Shown: positions 45,210 through 55,985 of the stretch, piece after piece
Numbering within the stretch: position 1 is the stretch's first letter
How the letters are laid out: each line of letters starts with the position of its first letter
Origin: Acanthacorydalis orientalis
Lineage: Eukaryota > Arthropoda > Insecta > Megaloptera > Corydalidae
Reading direction: 5' to 3'
DNA length: 64,000 nucleotides
Assembly: GCA_034766995.1 (NCBI GenBank)
Contig: CM068313.1
Span: forward strand, 53,927,275 to 53,991,274
Notes under the pieces: model-generated
What the model was told of the DNA's origin: nothing
The model's database searches: none
What the model saw: the letters and a program-made list of their open reading frames with translations, nothing else
Program-made: the position numbers and the translations under genes

Positions 45210-45339
45210 GTGTGTGGTTGTGTCTGTATATTCATTGATAACGTAACACTAGTTCTCGATAAATAAAAAAACATATGTTTGTACATTCCATTTATTACAT
45301 TTCTGCAGTAAAATTGCAATGAATATATTTTAAAGCTTA

Positions 45340-45580
45340 TAAATGGCGACATCTGCGGATTCAGAACTGAAAACCTAAAACTACCTGCCACCGAAACGTA
45401 CTTTTTTCCGCTGTCTCTACATCGAACGCAAACGTTCGGCACATTTCTCCATCGGTTTCAAAAATAATCATCCATTGAAACGATCGGCATGATGTTTGTT
45501 TCACGGTCAAGCGAATTTCCAACTGATGAAATTCGATCGTTTGAAAGAGAGGATACCGCACGTTTTACGTCAGCATGGAA
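45340..45580 (-). other. GC-richer block with 66-codon frame, unidentified
   Basis: Minus frame 45361-45561 (for example [20 protein letters not shown]) has fairly balanced codon use and no stop. An overlapping minus frame also crosses it. No domain recognised and no splice evidence firm enough to call an exon. Confidence 0.2.
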
Positions 45581-45645
45581 CATAAAGTTGTACATCTGCT
45601 TAACATATAGATATTTGTAAATTACAACACTCATGTGTGTATGTG

Positions 45646-45647
<2 letters not shown>

Positions 45648-45694
<47 letters not shown>

Positions 45695-45736
45695 GAGCAC
45701 ACACTTATACACATGCATACACATGTGTATACATAC

Positions 45737-45829
<93 letters not shown>
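45648..45829. repeat. three (TA)n arrays
   Basis: Arrays at 45648-45691, 45739-45770 and 45778-45829, separated by CACATGTGTATACA-like words. Confidence 0.95.
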
Positions 45830-45831
<2 letters not shown>

Positions 45832-45916
45832 AAGAGAGGCATTCAGTCGTACAAAATGGAAAATTATGGAAGAAGCCTTTATCCAACAGTTGATTGACAG
45901 AGGCTGCTGGTGATGA
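45830..45916 (+). mobile_element. LINE 3' tail fragment 1
   Basis: GAGAGGCATTCAGTCGTACA, GGAAGAAGCCTTTATCCAAC and GGCTGCTGGTGATGAT form the C-terminal end and 3' tail of a non-LTR retrotransposon (a peptide like [16 protein letters not shown], ending in GATGAT units). Only ~87 bp is kept. Nearly repeated at 47121. Confidence 0.6.
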
Positions 45917-45950
45917 TATAAATATATATATATATATATGTATATATATA

Positions 45951-46869
45951 CGAGGTCAGACAATTAAGTAATGCGACCGATTTTTTTTCTCGGCCTGTGG
46001 TAACACTGCGAACCTGTAACTCCGCCACCATAATAGCAGATCCCTACTCTCTCGATTGAGACCTTGACCACCCTCGTACGATCATTTCTTCGCCAGCTGT
46101 TTAGTGTTTTGTAACAACGCGCGAGTAGTGCATGTCACGAAAATGGAACAGAGAAATTTAGAGCAACGGTGCGCGATAAAATTTTGTGCAAAACTCGGCG
46201 AAACCGCGACAGAAACTTATGAAAAAGTGCTTAAAGTGTATGGTAGTGATGCTCTGAGTCGTAGTCAGGTGCTTCGGTGGCATTCCGATTTTAAAAAAGG
46301 CAAAAAAAAATGAGCAAGTCCAAAGTGAAAACCATGTTGATTTGCTTCTTCGACAGCAAAGGGGTGGTTCACAAAGACTTCGTACCACCTGGACAAACCG
46401 TAAATCAAGTATTCTACCGCAATGTGCTCGAAAAATTACGAAAAAGGGTGCTGAGAGTGCGTCCAGAGATCGCGAAGACTTGGGTTCTGCATCACGACAA
46501 TGCTCCCTGTCACAGTGCGTTCAGTGTCTCTCAGTTTTTGGAATCTAAAGGCATCGCAACGTTACCACAACCACCCTCTTCACCGGACATGTCACCCTGA
46601 GACTTTTTCCTATTCCCCCATATGAAAAAATTCGTCAAAGGTCGACACCGTTTTGACTCCGTTGAAGATATCCAAGAATCTGTGACGAGGGTACTCGGAG
46701 AGGTCCCACAAGAAGTGTTCCAGAATTGTTACGAAAACTGGAAAACTCGCTGGAATAAGTGTATAGATGCGGAAGGGGACTACTTTGAAGGGCATCGCAG
46801 CGATGTACCTTAATTTTTAAATATACTCGATTTTTGAATTTTGTCGCATTACTTAATTGTCTGACCTCG
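45951..46869 (+). mobile_element. marA copy 2
   Basis: 919 bp inserted in a TA array, TA on both sides (45949-45950, 46870-46871). Ends CGAGGTCAGACAATTAAGTA and TACTTAATTGTCTGACCTCG. Over 95% identical by eye to copy 1 where they overlap, but a different internal segment is missing. Confidence 0.92.
46143..46813 (+). pseudogene. marA copy 2 transposase, middle deleted
   Basis: The N-terminus is present here: MEQRNLEQRCAIKFCAKLGE at 46143, TATETYEKVLKVYG, SRSQVLRWHSDFKKGKK (first helix-turn-helix) up to 46313. An A-rich junction then jumps to MSKSKVKTMLICFFDSKG (46310), deleting the second helix-turn-helix and the first catalytic Asp block and changing frame. WVLHHDNAPCHSA and the same premature TGA before DFFLFP as in copy 1 follow, then a C-terminus that is intact to [14 protein letters not shown]. 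Compared with copy 1, the deletions are complementary. Confidence 0.9.
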
Positions 46870-46871
46870 TA

Positions 46872-46889
46872 TTTATATATATGTATATA

Positions 46890-46936
<47 letters not shown>

Positions 46937-46937
46937 T

Positions 46938-46972
<35 letters not shown>

Positions 46973-47072
46973 GTATATGTATATATATATGTATATGTAT
47001 ATATGTACATATGTATATATGTACATATGTATATATGTACATATGTATATATGTACATATGTATATATGTAC

Positions 47073-47111
<39 letters not shown>

Positions 47112-47120
47112 TACATACAT
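46872..47120. repeat. compound (TA)n array with 16-bp higher-order unit
   Basis: TA and TATATG units, and about five perfect copies of ATGTATATATGTACAT at roughly 46994-47075. Long Tyr-Ile frames on both strands are artefacts. Confidence 0.95.
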
Positions 47121-47202
47121 ACAAAGAGAGGTATTCAGTCGTACATATTGGAAAATCATGGAAGAGGCCTTTATCCAACAGCGGATTGGCAGAGGCTGCT
47201 GG

Positions 47203-47272
<70 letters not shown>
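47121..47272 (+). mobile_element. LINE 3' tail fragment 2 with (GAT)n and (TA)n
   Basis: GAGAGGTATTCAGTCGTACA, GGAAGAGGCCTTTATCCAAC, GGCTGCTGGTGATGATGATG followed by about nine GAT units (to 47232) and a TA array (47233-47272). Better preserved than fragment 1. The simple GAT tail is typical of certain insect non-LTR elements. Confidence 0.65.
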
Positions 47273-47274
<2 letters not shown>

Positions 47275-47584
47275 GTAACAAAGTTGTCCTGCATCAATTA
47301 CGGTTGTTCAACGAGGGTCTACTGTATTTTACTCTTCCCGATTAAAATTTGTGAATCCATAATGTTAACTTTCGGAAATAACAATTGTTGCGTGTGGGAG
47401 CAGCACTAGCGACTTAGTGTGGCACTAAGGAGTGAGAACTCGACTCCTTTTTAAATTAATGAAAAGAAGTACGTTTGATGTTTAAACGTTTTATTTTCAA
47501 CTGTGAATACAAGATATAACAAAAAAAAACTATTGTAATGTTCGGTAACTAACTTGCTAAGACTTTTGATTGAATGATTATTTC
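47273..47584. other. unidentified GC-richer sequence
   Basis: Includes GTGTGGGAGCAGCACTAGCG at about 47391. Together with the following 1.2 kb it could be an LTR-like or other element, but no ends were found. Confidence 0.25.
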
Positions 47585-47917
47585 TTAATGGTTTCTGACT
47601 CCCAGACTTATTTCATGTCTTGTTACTTCAAGCCTTATTTCTTCATAACTTACTTGACTTATCACTTGACGACTTAGTTCATGACCTACTTGACTTATCA
47701 CTAGATGATTCAGTTCATGACTTTTTTGAATTATCGGTTGACGCTGCTTGCTTTTAAACCGGTTTTGATAGAATTGTGTTTCAGTGAGTGTATATAGTAG
47801 ATGGTTTAAAGTGATGGAGTCCGGAAAAATTTTCAAAAAACCGAAAGGAATGGATAATTGCACACAGAACACTGATGGACGGCACAGACTATACAAGACG
47901 ATTACAATGACATTCAA
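47585..47917 (-). CDS. 110-codon ORF containing 12-residue repeats, unidentified
   Basis: A minus-strand frame. The C-terminal third is built from an in-frame 36-bp minisatellite (47652-47687, 47688-47723, partial 47724-47750): units such as VISQVGHELSRQ and VISQVSYEEIRL, with more diverged units on either side. The N-terminal half (MNVIVIVLYSLCRPSVFC) is hydrophobic. No known domain. It could be a piece of a repeat-bearing transposon gene or a chance frame through a minisatellite. Confidence 0.25.
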   Translation of the reverse strand: MNVIVIVLYSLCRPSVFCVQLSIPFGFLKIFPDSITLNHLLYTLTETQFYQNRFKSKQRQPIIQKSHELNHLVISQVGHELSRQVISQVSYEEIRLEVTRHEISLGVRNH

Positions 47918-48119
47918 AATAATAAAAGACTTAATCTAGCTTAGATAACTTAACCTTACTTAAGTAATCTTAACTAACTTATATGTACGGGGCCACCAGG
48001 TCTGAGGGCACTGCGACACGGTTGCGGGTTGATTGTCTTGATTTTTTGATGAGCATCACTATACTGCACACTAGCACTTCGTGTTGTTAACTTTGGCACT
48101 CGCGGCAATAACTTGTTTG

Positions 48120-48176
<57 letters not shown>

Positions 48177-48559
48177 CCACTTTTGCACTGAGTGTGTTTG
48201 TTGTGGGTCACTTTCGCAGGAGTAGTGGGGCAACTCACAGACGGACCTCACAGAAGGACCTAGAGGGGGAGCAGCTTCCGCCCCGCAGCCTTGGAGAGGG
48301 TCCATTTGGGATTTTTGATGTGCAGTGTAGTTTGCCGTACTTGGTCACTGGGTTGTTTTGAATCGCCTAGCGTGGCCGATTTATATATGATTTCGGGCGG
48401 TATTCCAGGCATATACTTTAATATTAATATAAACGAATGCAATACAATAAATACATATAACTTAATGGCCTATGGTAATGAAAAGACGTACGGTTTTTCT
48501 GTACCCTTGAACGACCTAATTTTGAAATTGGAATTACCCTGACAATAATGTTATTTTAA
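47918..48559. other. GC-richer unidentified block with TA array
   Basis: A (TA)n array at 48122-48173 sits inside a block that is otherwise 45-55% GC by eye (48180-48360, words such as CTAGAGGGGGAGCAG). Short frames on both strands cross the array and have no known domain. Confidence 0.25.
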
Positions 48560-48794
48560 CCCTTAACGGTCAAAAGGCCCCACTACGGGGACATCACACT
48601 TATGCCATAGAAAACGAAAGGCCTCAATACCATATAAAGAAATTATCAACTAAATATCTTAACTTTATATCTAAATAAACCAGTTTAAATGTGTTATTTA
48701 AGTTTTTATTCTTATAATCGTTTTATAAGGTTTCACATAATTTTCTGTCGTCTTATGGGCGAATATTACAAAAAAAGCTCTCGATCGTTAAGGG
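48560..48794 (+). mobile_element. piggyBac-like MITE 2
   Basis: 235 bp. Ends CCCTTAACGGTC and GATCGTTAAGGG are inverted repeats. Flanks are TTAA (48556-48559) and TTCA (48795-48798, a one-base-decayed TTAA). No coding capacity. Confidence 0.65.
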
Positions 48795-49240
48795 TTCATA
48801 CATTAGAATAAATATAATTGTTGCGCTTCAACAATAATTATTAGACTTTTTTAAATATTATATATTTGAAATACTAAATCAGGTCTGTATATATATATAT
48901 ATATATATGTATGTATATATATATATATATATATATTTAGATACCAGTATGTCTAGTATTGTCGCAGTGATTCATAATTTACAGATGGACACTAGAGATG
49001 ACTCATAAAAAACGACAGAACGTATGTATGTGTGAAATTATTTCAATATGTATGAGTTCACTTTATTTGTAGATTCTTAGTTTTATTTCAATTCTTTCTT
49101 AGATATTATTGAATTTAGATGAGTCAACGGTTCGCATTTAGTTCTAGTCTTTTTATAAAATAACAAATGTCATCTTTAGTTTGATTTATTAATCTATATT
49201 GGTATTTTTAGTTGTTTATTTCTGTATAGATACACATACA

Positions 49241-49303
<63 letters not shown>

Positions 49304-49734
49304 TTGGTAGGAAAATATTTTTTTTACATCTCTATTTGTATACGGGGAAATAAAGCCAAAGAACAAACTTATAATCCATACATTATGAAACCCACCGACA
49401 ACTATAAACATTATAATACCCCTAATTGTATGATCAGACACAAGTACTACGTTTTCGGTCAATTTTCCAGCATAAAAATTAATTTATAAGAGTGTACATT
49501 TCATATGATTATTTGCAAAACGTTTGTATGAAAAAATAGTTGAATTTAACGAACTCATGCATTAAATTTTTAAAAAAAGATGTGCTAGTGCTGTATTTGT
49601 GTAAAAAATAATGTAGCATAATTTCAAAATAATTTGCCCATAACTTAATGACTTCAAGTTAACTTTTTTCATCTTGTTTTTAATATTGGAGTAAAAAGAA
49701 GAAAATATAGAATGAGTGAATGATATTTTTGTTT
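48795..49734. other. unique AT-rich sequence with TA arrays
   Basis: TA arrays at 48890-48935 and 49243-49299. A 96-codon plus frame (49199-49489) passes through the second array and has no known domain. Confidence 0.35.
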
Positions 49735-50205
49735 GATTAGTAAAAAAATAATTGCAGTTTTTGTTTTCTGAATACTAATCTTATTTTTTTCAATGTGCCA
49801 TTTCATCATATTCATGTAATAGTATTTGAAATTGTATTTTTCAGTCTGTATTGACTTTGATTTTATTATTAATTTTACTTCAAATAGGAATATTAAATTA
49901 AAGTTGAAAAAGAAGCAAATAAGAAAAAAAAATTATGTGATTTAAAAACTGGTTGCAAAGTAATATAAAGTTGTAAACTAAACGATGCTTTTGGTGTGGG
50001 TACTGTTAAGGAACGCGCGATGCAATAATGGTTTCAAAAATTTCGTGCTGGGGACAAGTGTCTGGAAGATGAAAATGATCGCGTGCGTCCTTCTTCAGTT
50101 CATAATGACCAACTGAAGACATTAGTTAAATCAGAACCACGCATATTTCGAGAGCTTGCACAAAAGTTAAGTATTAGTTATCCAGCAGTTCTGGACCACA
50201 AATGG

Positions 50206-50266
<61 letters not shown>

Positions 50267-50303
50267 AATTTTATAAACCGCAATTATGGTTCTACCAACC
50301 TAA
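49735..50303 (+). mobile_element. marB copy 4, with internal (TA)n expansion
   Basis: 569 bp. Left end near ATTAGTAAAAAAATAATTGC, right end TTCTACCAACCTAA. Plus-strand N-terminal transposase relic: FGVGTVKERAMQ, WFQKFRAGDKCLEDEND (50020-50075), PSSVHNDQLKTLVKSEPRI, RELAQKLSISYPAVLD (to 50200). The first and second helix-turn-helix regions are both recognisable. At 50207-50264 a 29-unit (TA)n array replaces the few TA units found at this spot in the other copies. It then goes straight to the right terminal repeat, so the catalytic domain is deleted. Confidence 0.85.
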
Positions 50304-50454
50304 TATTTAAATGTTTTAATTATTAATCAAATTATATCTAAAAAAAGTTATTTGCAGTTAATTAATCTTTAATATTGTATTGTAATGGTGTCTCTGATAA
50401 TCAATTTTTTGATAAAGAACTCTTTCAATTGTCTATCATTTTCAGAAGCGATTG

Positions 50455-50508
<54 letters not shown>

Positions 50509-50959
50509 ATAATTGTATGTAAGTCTTCTACAATCAGAGTGATTTATATTATTCAGAACATGCATACTTGTAAAAACTATAACTAAAAAATATTAATTAA
50601 AAAGTTTCATGTTCATAAAATAAATAAAGAAAATATAAAAAATGCTAGTATTGAAAACGATTTTATTTCGATTGATAGAGAAATAATTTTTAAAATTCGG
50701 TATTGTTTTTCAACCTTCTTCCAATACGGTTTATTCTTAGAATTTTTTTAATATATGTGTATATATATATATATAAATGAAAGTATGTGTATACCTGAGT
50801 ACATTTATATACTCGCACATAAAATAGTAATATCATGATTGTATGTTCTGTATGAATTATTATCTGAAAATTGGCAAAATATCACTATTTCACAATTGAA
50901 TGTAAATTGTAATTTTCGCACGTTGCCAAAACATATAAGAAATCGAATGAAAACAACTC

Positions 50960-50996
<37 letters not shown>

Positions 50997-51003
50997 TATT
51001 TAA

Positions 51004-51066
<63 letters not shown>

Positions 51067-51406
51067 TGTATGTGTGTATGTTTTAAATATACGCAAACAC
51101 ACACATTATAGATGTGCAGATCTACTTACATGTGACAAAGTACATAAAGAACTTCAGTGACGATTACATATACTGCTATCTATAGAATTCTTTTGAAACT
51201 AATTAAAAGCTTACGGGAATGTATTTAGTCGAGTTGCGTTGCTGAGCTTTCAACACAGTTGGACTGCTTATAGTTTGCAAATATAACGCTAGATGTCAAA
51301 TCATCTTACTTACTAGACGCAATATGACTGACCGGTGAAAAATTGATGATGCAGAAACATTTCTGTGTATTTAATCTAAATATATGTAACCTGATTAAAA
51401 TATAAC

Positions 51407-51474
<68 letters not shown>

Positions 51475-51519
51475 CAACATATATATATATATATGTAATA
51501 TATATATATATATATATAT

Positions 51520-51582
<63 letters not shown>

Positions 51583-51844
51583 CGTCAAGGATATCAAGAG
51601 AACAAAAGTTATAGAAGTTGAACTTTGTAATTTATTTATGAATTTCTACTATTATTATTATTTATGGTTTGTTATCGAAACAAACTCATTTATTGTCCTT
51701 TCAGATTTTAGTAGATTACATTTTTGGTAGAGTATATATTCTATTGGAACTATTAGATGTGAATTAATCAATCTTATCTATAAAGTAAATTTTTAAAATT
51801 ATGGTATGTATGTATATACATATTATTTTAAATTTTATACAGAC
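50304..51844. other. TA-array-rich AT sequence
   Basis: TA arrays at 50457-50498, 50757-50774, 50961-50991, 51009-51062 and 51411-51582. The last holds the inverted words ATATATGTAATATATA and TATATATTACATATAT and could form a long hairpin. Nothing else recognised. Confidence 0.6.
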
Positions 51845-52525
51845 CAGTGGTGTCAAACTCATATATGAACAACGGCCACCAAATTCAGTTTAACACTAGA
51901 TTTACGGGCATTTATTATAAACCTATTTTTATTGAAATCCGTCATTTTGACGGATACATGAAAATACAGTGTTTTGGTAATAACAATTAATTTTATTTTG
52001 TATCACTACATGCTTATTAACAGAGATTAACAGTACATTTTTTTCATATAAATTTTATTTTGAAAGTACATTTTCCGTACATAAACTTTTTGCACTCACG
52101 GAAAATATTTTTTTACAAAATTCGATTTGGTAGGACTTCAGATTTTTATTTTGGAATTTCCTATATCCGACAACTGTTTGGAAGTAGTCTACGATCATCT
52201 CTGTACTCCCTCTCTAATTTATCTCTGTAGTCTCTCACTAATTCTTCAGACAATTGAAAAATAATTTTTTTTCGATATATCTAATCCAATAGTCTCCTTT
52301 TACAATAACCACACATTTATAGCTGCTAATTCTAAGATGTTATAGAATACTACGGCCATCTACGGGACACGACATTTTGCTTTGACACGACATTCTTCGA
52401 AATGTCTTAAAAATATATTTTATATTTTTTTAAATTCCATTTTATTATTTCAATAAAATCAACTTCAAGTTTTGGGCTACGGTTCGCATTCTAGAATCTT
52501 GAGAACCTGGTGTTTGACACCACTA
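51845..52525 (+). mobile_element. hAT-like non-autonomous element
   Basis: 681 bp. Left end CAGTGGTGTCAAACTC, right end GGTGTTTGACACCACTA, inverted to each other. The CAGTGGTGTCAAAC start is typical of hAT elements. Flanking 8-mers ATACAGAC and ATATTGAC agree at six of eight places, as expected of an aged 8-bp duplication. Inside, TTTAACACTAGATTTACGGG at about 51887 resembles a piggyBac-like end, and CCGTCATTTTGACGG (51941-51955) is a short palindrome. No transposase. Confidence 0.65.
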
Positions 52526-53975
52526 ATATTGACGGTATTAGCTGTTTATACTTCATTGATTCTCAAACGGATTTTAATATATAATATCTGCATATAATGT
52601 ATATATATATATATTAGTTTTATAATAAATATATTTTATAATAGTCGAGTAATTTAATAATTTTCATACGAACATTTACATTCTCGACAAATATACAAAA
52701 CGTATCTCCGTTAGTAATTATTGTAATAAAATAGAGAGTTACAGAAGAGACAATATTTTGGAAAATATTCAAAATATGGCCAATTAATTATATTTACGAC
52801 CTGATAAAATTATATTTCAGTTTTAAAATTTCTATATTGTCTTGAATGTATCTAAATTCATTAAAAAATGTACAGTTCAATTTTTAAATTGATTTGATAT
52901 AAAAGATTAAAAATCAATAGCTTCTCACTATTCAATTCAATACTAGTAAAAAAATTAAATATGAAAAAAAATCTTATTTCCATTTTCTTCACCATTTAAG
53001 GAACGTAAATAAAATGATAACTTATTTATCAAATTTAAATTCATTCAACAGTAAACTATCTGATTATTTTGATAAAATATTTAATAAAAGGGTTGTGGTA
53101 TTCGTGATTGTATTTAATTTGTAACAGTAAAATTAGACTTCAATTGGAATGGTAAGTAAATTGACAATATTCATTAATCAGATGAAAACGCATTTATTTA
53201 TTTTCATAGAAACTATAATCTTTCACGTGATCAGTCAAAACGGGCAACATGTATCTTCCGCATGTCAGTAATACAATATTTACAGCGCGATTGTACAAAT
53301 ATTGAAGGAGCCTCAGGCTCATGCACGCCCGTGCGTGTACACATGTGTGTGTATGCGTGCGTACGTGGTATTCTTTGGCATTCTTTTTTAAAAGCCGTAT
53401 CCACATTTAGCAACAGACTTCAGTAATAATATTTATAAATAGACTGATCGCTATTCCTGTCGACATTCTCAACATTCTTTGTATTGATCGTGTGAATAAC
53501 ATATCATTTTCGTGTTCATCTCCACGGTCGCCGCCGCACATTATTAATGGACTGCTGCAACGTGCGTTGATTATAATCCGTTCGTGCTTTCGAAACGACA
53601 TGGAAGTGATCTAATTGTAGTGGTTTGAGTCTGTACTCGTCAGTTTTACAATTATCTTTTATATGTTAATAGAATTCATGTGTGAATAGAGAATAAATGA
53701 AATGTGTGGAACTACGAGGACACTTTGAAAAACTCTCAACCTGGTATTAAGAAATTAGATCTATCTTCTTGGCATTACTTTTATTTGTCAATATATTTAA
53801 CACTGAACGTACCACGCCCGGTCAAATGATCGGTTTTAAAATTCGATCCAAAATTCTGCATTCATCTTTATTTCCTTCGACCATTTGACTTTATGGCAAT
53901 TATTTTATTATCCGTTTAATCAATTTTTCTATTTTTATCGTTCGTTTTGTTACGTTTTTCTATGAAAAACATATA
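52526..53975. other. unique region with GC-richer block
   Basis: AT-rich to 53180. 53200-53600 is GC-richer with a (GT)n-like tract (53340-53370) and unidentified minus frames of 60-70 codons. TTTAACACTGAACGTACCAC at 53798 resembles a single piggyBac-like end. Confidence 0.3.
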
Positions 53976-55170
53976 TTAGGGTATAATATTTAAATTGCGG
54001 AATTTGCAGATGAGAATTAAAATGCAATATTTTTAATAAAACAAAATATATTTAATCAAAATAAGCTCCATCAGCTTCAATGGTCTTTTGCCAACGAGAA
54101 ATTAGATTGTTTACCCATTTTTATAAAAATCGACATTTTTAGAGCTTATGAATTCTTCGGATACTTGAATCACTTCTGTTCGGTTTCGGAATTTTTTATT
54201 TCTTAAATAATATTCCAAGTGGCGAAAATCATGATAGTCTGTCGGTGAAAGATCTGGTAAATAGGGGAGATGCGGTAAAATTTCATAATTTAATGATTTT
54301 AATTTGAAAAGCTTCAACTATACAAAACAATTGTTCAAAGTATCGTAATATATGGCTCAGAAGTATGGGATCTAAATAAATCACATAGGAAAAAACTACT
54401 AGCCACAGAGATGGACTTTCTGAGAAGAAGCTGCAGAAGATCGAGACTTGAAAGAGTCAGAAATGCAGACATTAGAAGGGAAATGAATACTGCAGGAGAT
54501 ATCATTGACGATATTGAGAAGAAACAACTGACATGGTTCGGACACACAAAAAGAATGGACGAAGTGAGATGGCCAAGGAGGATATTAGAGTGGATACCAC
54601 CATAAAGGAGAAAGAGAGGACGACCAAGAAGAAGTTGGAGAGACGACGTGGACGAGGCAATGGAAACAAGAAACCTAGATGAAGAAATGTGCTATGACAG
54701 AAGGAATTGGAAACTGGGGACGGAGAGGCGGCGACAGCCGTAGACAATCCGTTATATATATAATTTGGAAATTGTGATTTGAGATGTGTGTGGTCGAGCA
54801 CTGTCTTAGAAAAGTATTGGCCTATATCTATTGATTAGCATTGGTGGTTTTGTTTTAAATTTTTCATTTATATTGTCAACTTCGCGACAATCTGAATCAG
54901 CCGTAATTGCTTCGCTTGGTTTTAAAAAAGAATAATGGATTATTCCTTTATTTTTCCACCACACAGTAACCATAAATTTTTTTTGGTATTAACATGGCTT
55001 GAGTGCGTGTGCTTGAGCTTCATTTTCATTTTACCATTGTCCAGATCTTTTTCTGTTACCATACAAAATCCACTTTTAATCACAAGTAATGATTCGATTT
55101 AAAACTGTCATTTTATCATTTCGAATTATCAATGAAGAAAGCCACCTCTAGAGTCCCAATAGGAAGCATT
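53976..55170 (-). pseudogene. marC copy 2, split by a LINE fragment
   Basis: Left end TTAGGGTATAATATTTAAAT after TA. Minus-strand C-terminus at 54111-54317 (LFKLKSLNYEILPHLPYLPD, SPTDYHDFRHLEYYLRNKK) keeps the third catalytic Asp. A ~450-bp LINE piece (54313-54765) interrupts the sequence, after which marC resumes (AATTTGGAAATTGTGATTTG) with the DNA-binding/catalytic middle to about 55170, where the match with copy 1 stops. The N-terminal third and right terminal repeat are missing, apparently replaced by marE. Confidence 0.8.
54313..54765 (+). pseudogene. non-LTR retrotransposon C-terminal fragment in marC
   Basis: Plus strand: LYKTIVQSIVIYGSEVWDLN, KKLLATEMDFLRRSCRRSRL, ERVRNADIRREM, KKQLTWFGHTKRMDE, then TAA at 54602-54604, then RKRGRPRRSWRDDVDEAMET, NWKLGTERRR. 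This is the region downstream of the reverse transcriptase in many insect non-LTR elements (LxYGSExW, WFGHVxRM, GRPRxxWxDxV). It ends in a short TATATATA tail. TTAATTTGAAA before and ATAATTTGGAAA after are a likely target duplication of marC sequence. A 5'-truncated insertion. Confidence 0.85.
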
Positions 55171-55249
55171 TGTACTCTATTGAATAATATAGTTTTCATC
55201 ATTATCTATCACACTCTGTCATCTATCAGTAAGAGAAAATATTCCTGTT

Positions 55250-55985
55250 TTATAAAATTACTGGTTCTTTTTAGAAAAAGAAATGTTTAATGGTAATTTT
55301 AACATGGTTCACATCTCTGTGTGTCTTATTTCTTAACTAATGTTCCAGTAACCGAAATGGTGGTAGTCAGTATGTGCAATGTCTGATGAGTAGGGAGGAT
55401 GCAGTAGAACCTTCCAACCAAGCTCGGAATTTTTTTCATGTGTATTCTTAACTGCATGCTGTCGTGCGTTGTCGTGTTGAAGAATAATGTTACCTCTATT
55501 TACTGTTTCTGGACGTTTTCTGATTAAATTCTGATTCAAAAGATCCAGTTATTCTCAATAGAGATCAGAATTAATAGTTTCTTTCGTGTATAACATATCA
55601 TAATAAATGATTCCTTAATAATTCCACAAAACACCGAGCAATATCTTCAGAATATCCAAACTTGGCTTAGGAGATGATTTAGCTTTCTTATTTGGTGACA
55701 ACCATTGTTTTTTACTTTTTCTGTTGTCATAAAGGATCCATTTGTCGTCACCTATGAAAATACGTATTAAGAAAGGTTCAGCGGAGACCTTTATCTTGAG
55801 TGATGTACACGTGTTTATCCGAACCATTTTGTTTTCTTCAGGAAGATCGTGCGGTACCTAAACACCTCTTCATACCTTTCCAATTTTTTTATATGTCCTT
55901 GTACTGTTGACCAGGGATTTTGAAGTTTATAGACAATTCTTGAATTGTTAATTCTTGATTTGCTTCGATTTCCTCCAGCAACGCT
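55250..55985 (-). pseudogene. marE mariner transposase fragment
   Basis: Minus strand. 55615-55827: IFIGDDKWILYDNRKSKKQW with the first catalytic Asp kept (GDDKW), SPNKKAKSS, VLWNY. 55333-55539: NQNLIRKRPETVNRGNIILQ, HDNARQHA (second Asp kept), GWKVLLHPPYSSDI, HTDYHHFGYWN (third Asp kept). A remnant of the upstream helix-turn-helix lies near 55925-55985. All three DDD residues survive although frames are broken and both ends are missing. Distinct from marC, which it abuts. Confidence 0.75.

Noticed and set aside
47273..48560. Solo LTR or retroviral-like element in the GC-richer block
   Set aside because: No TG...CA ends, target duplication, primer-binding site or pol-like motif could be identified.
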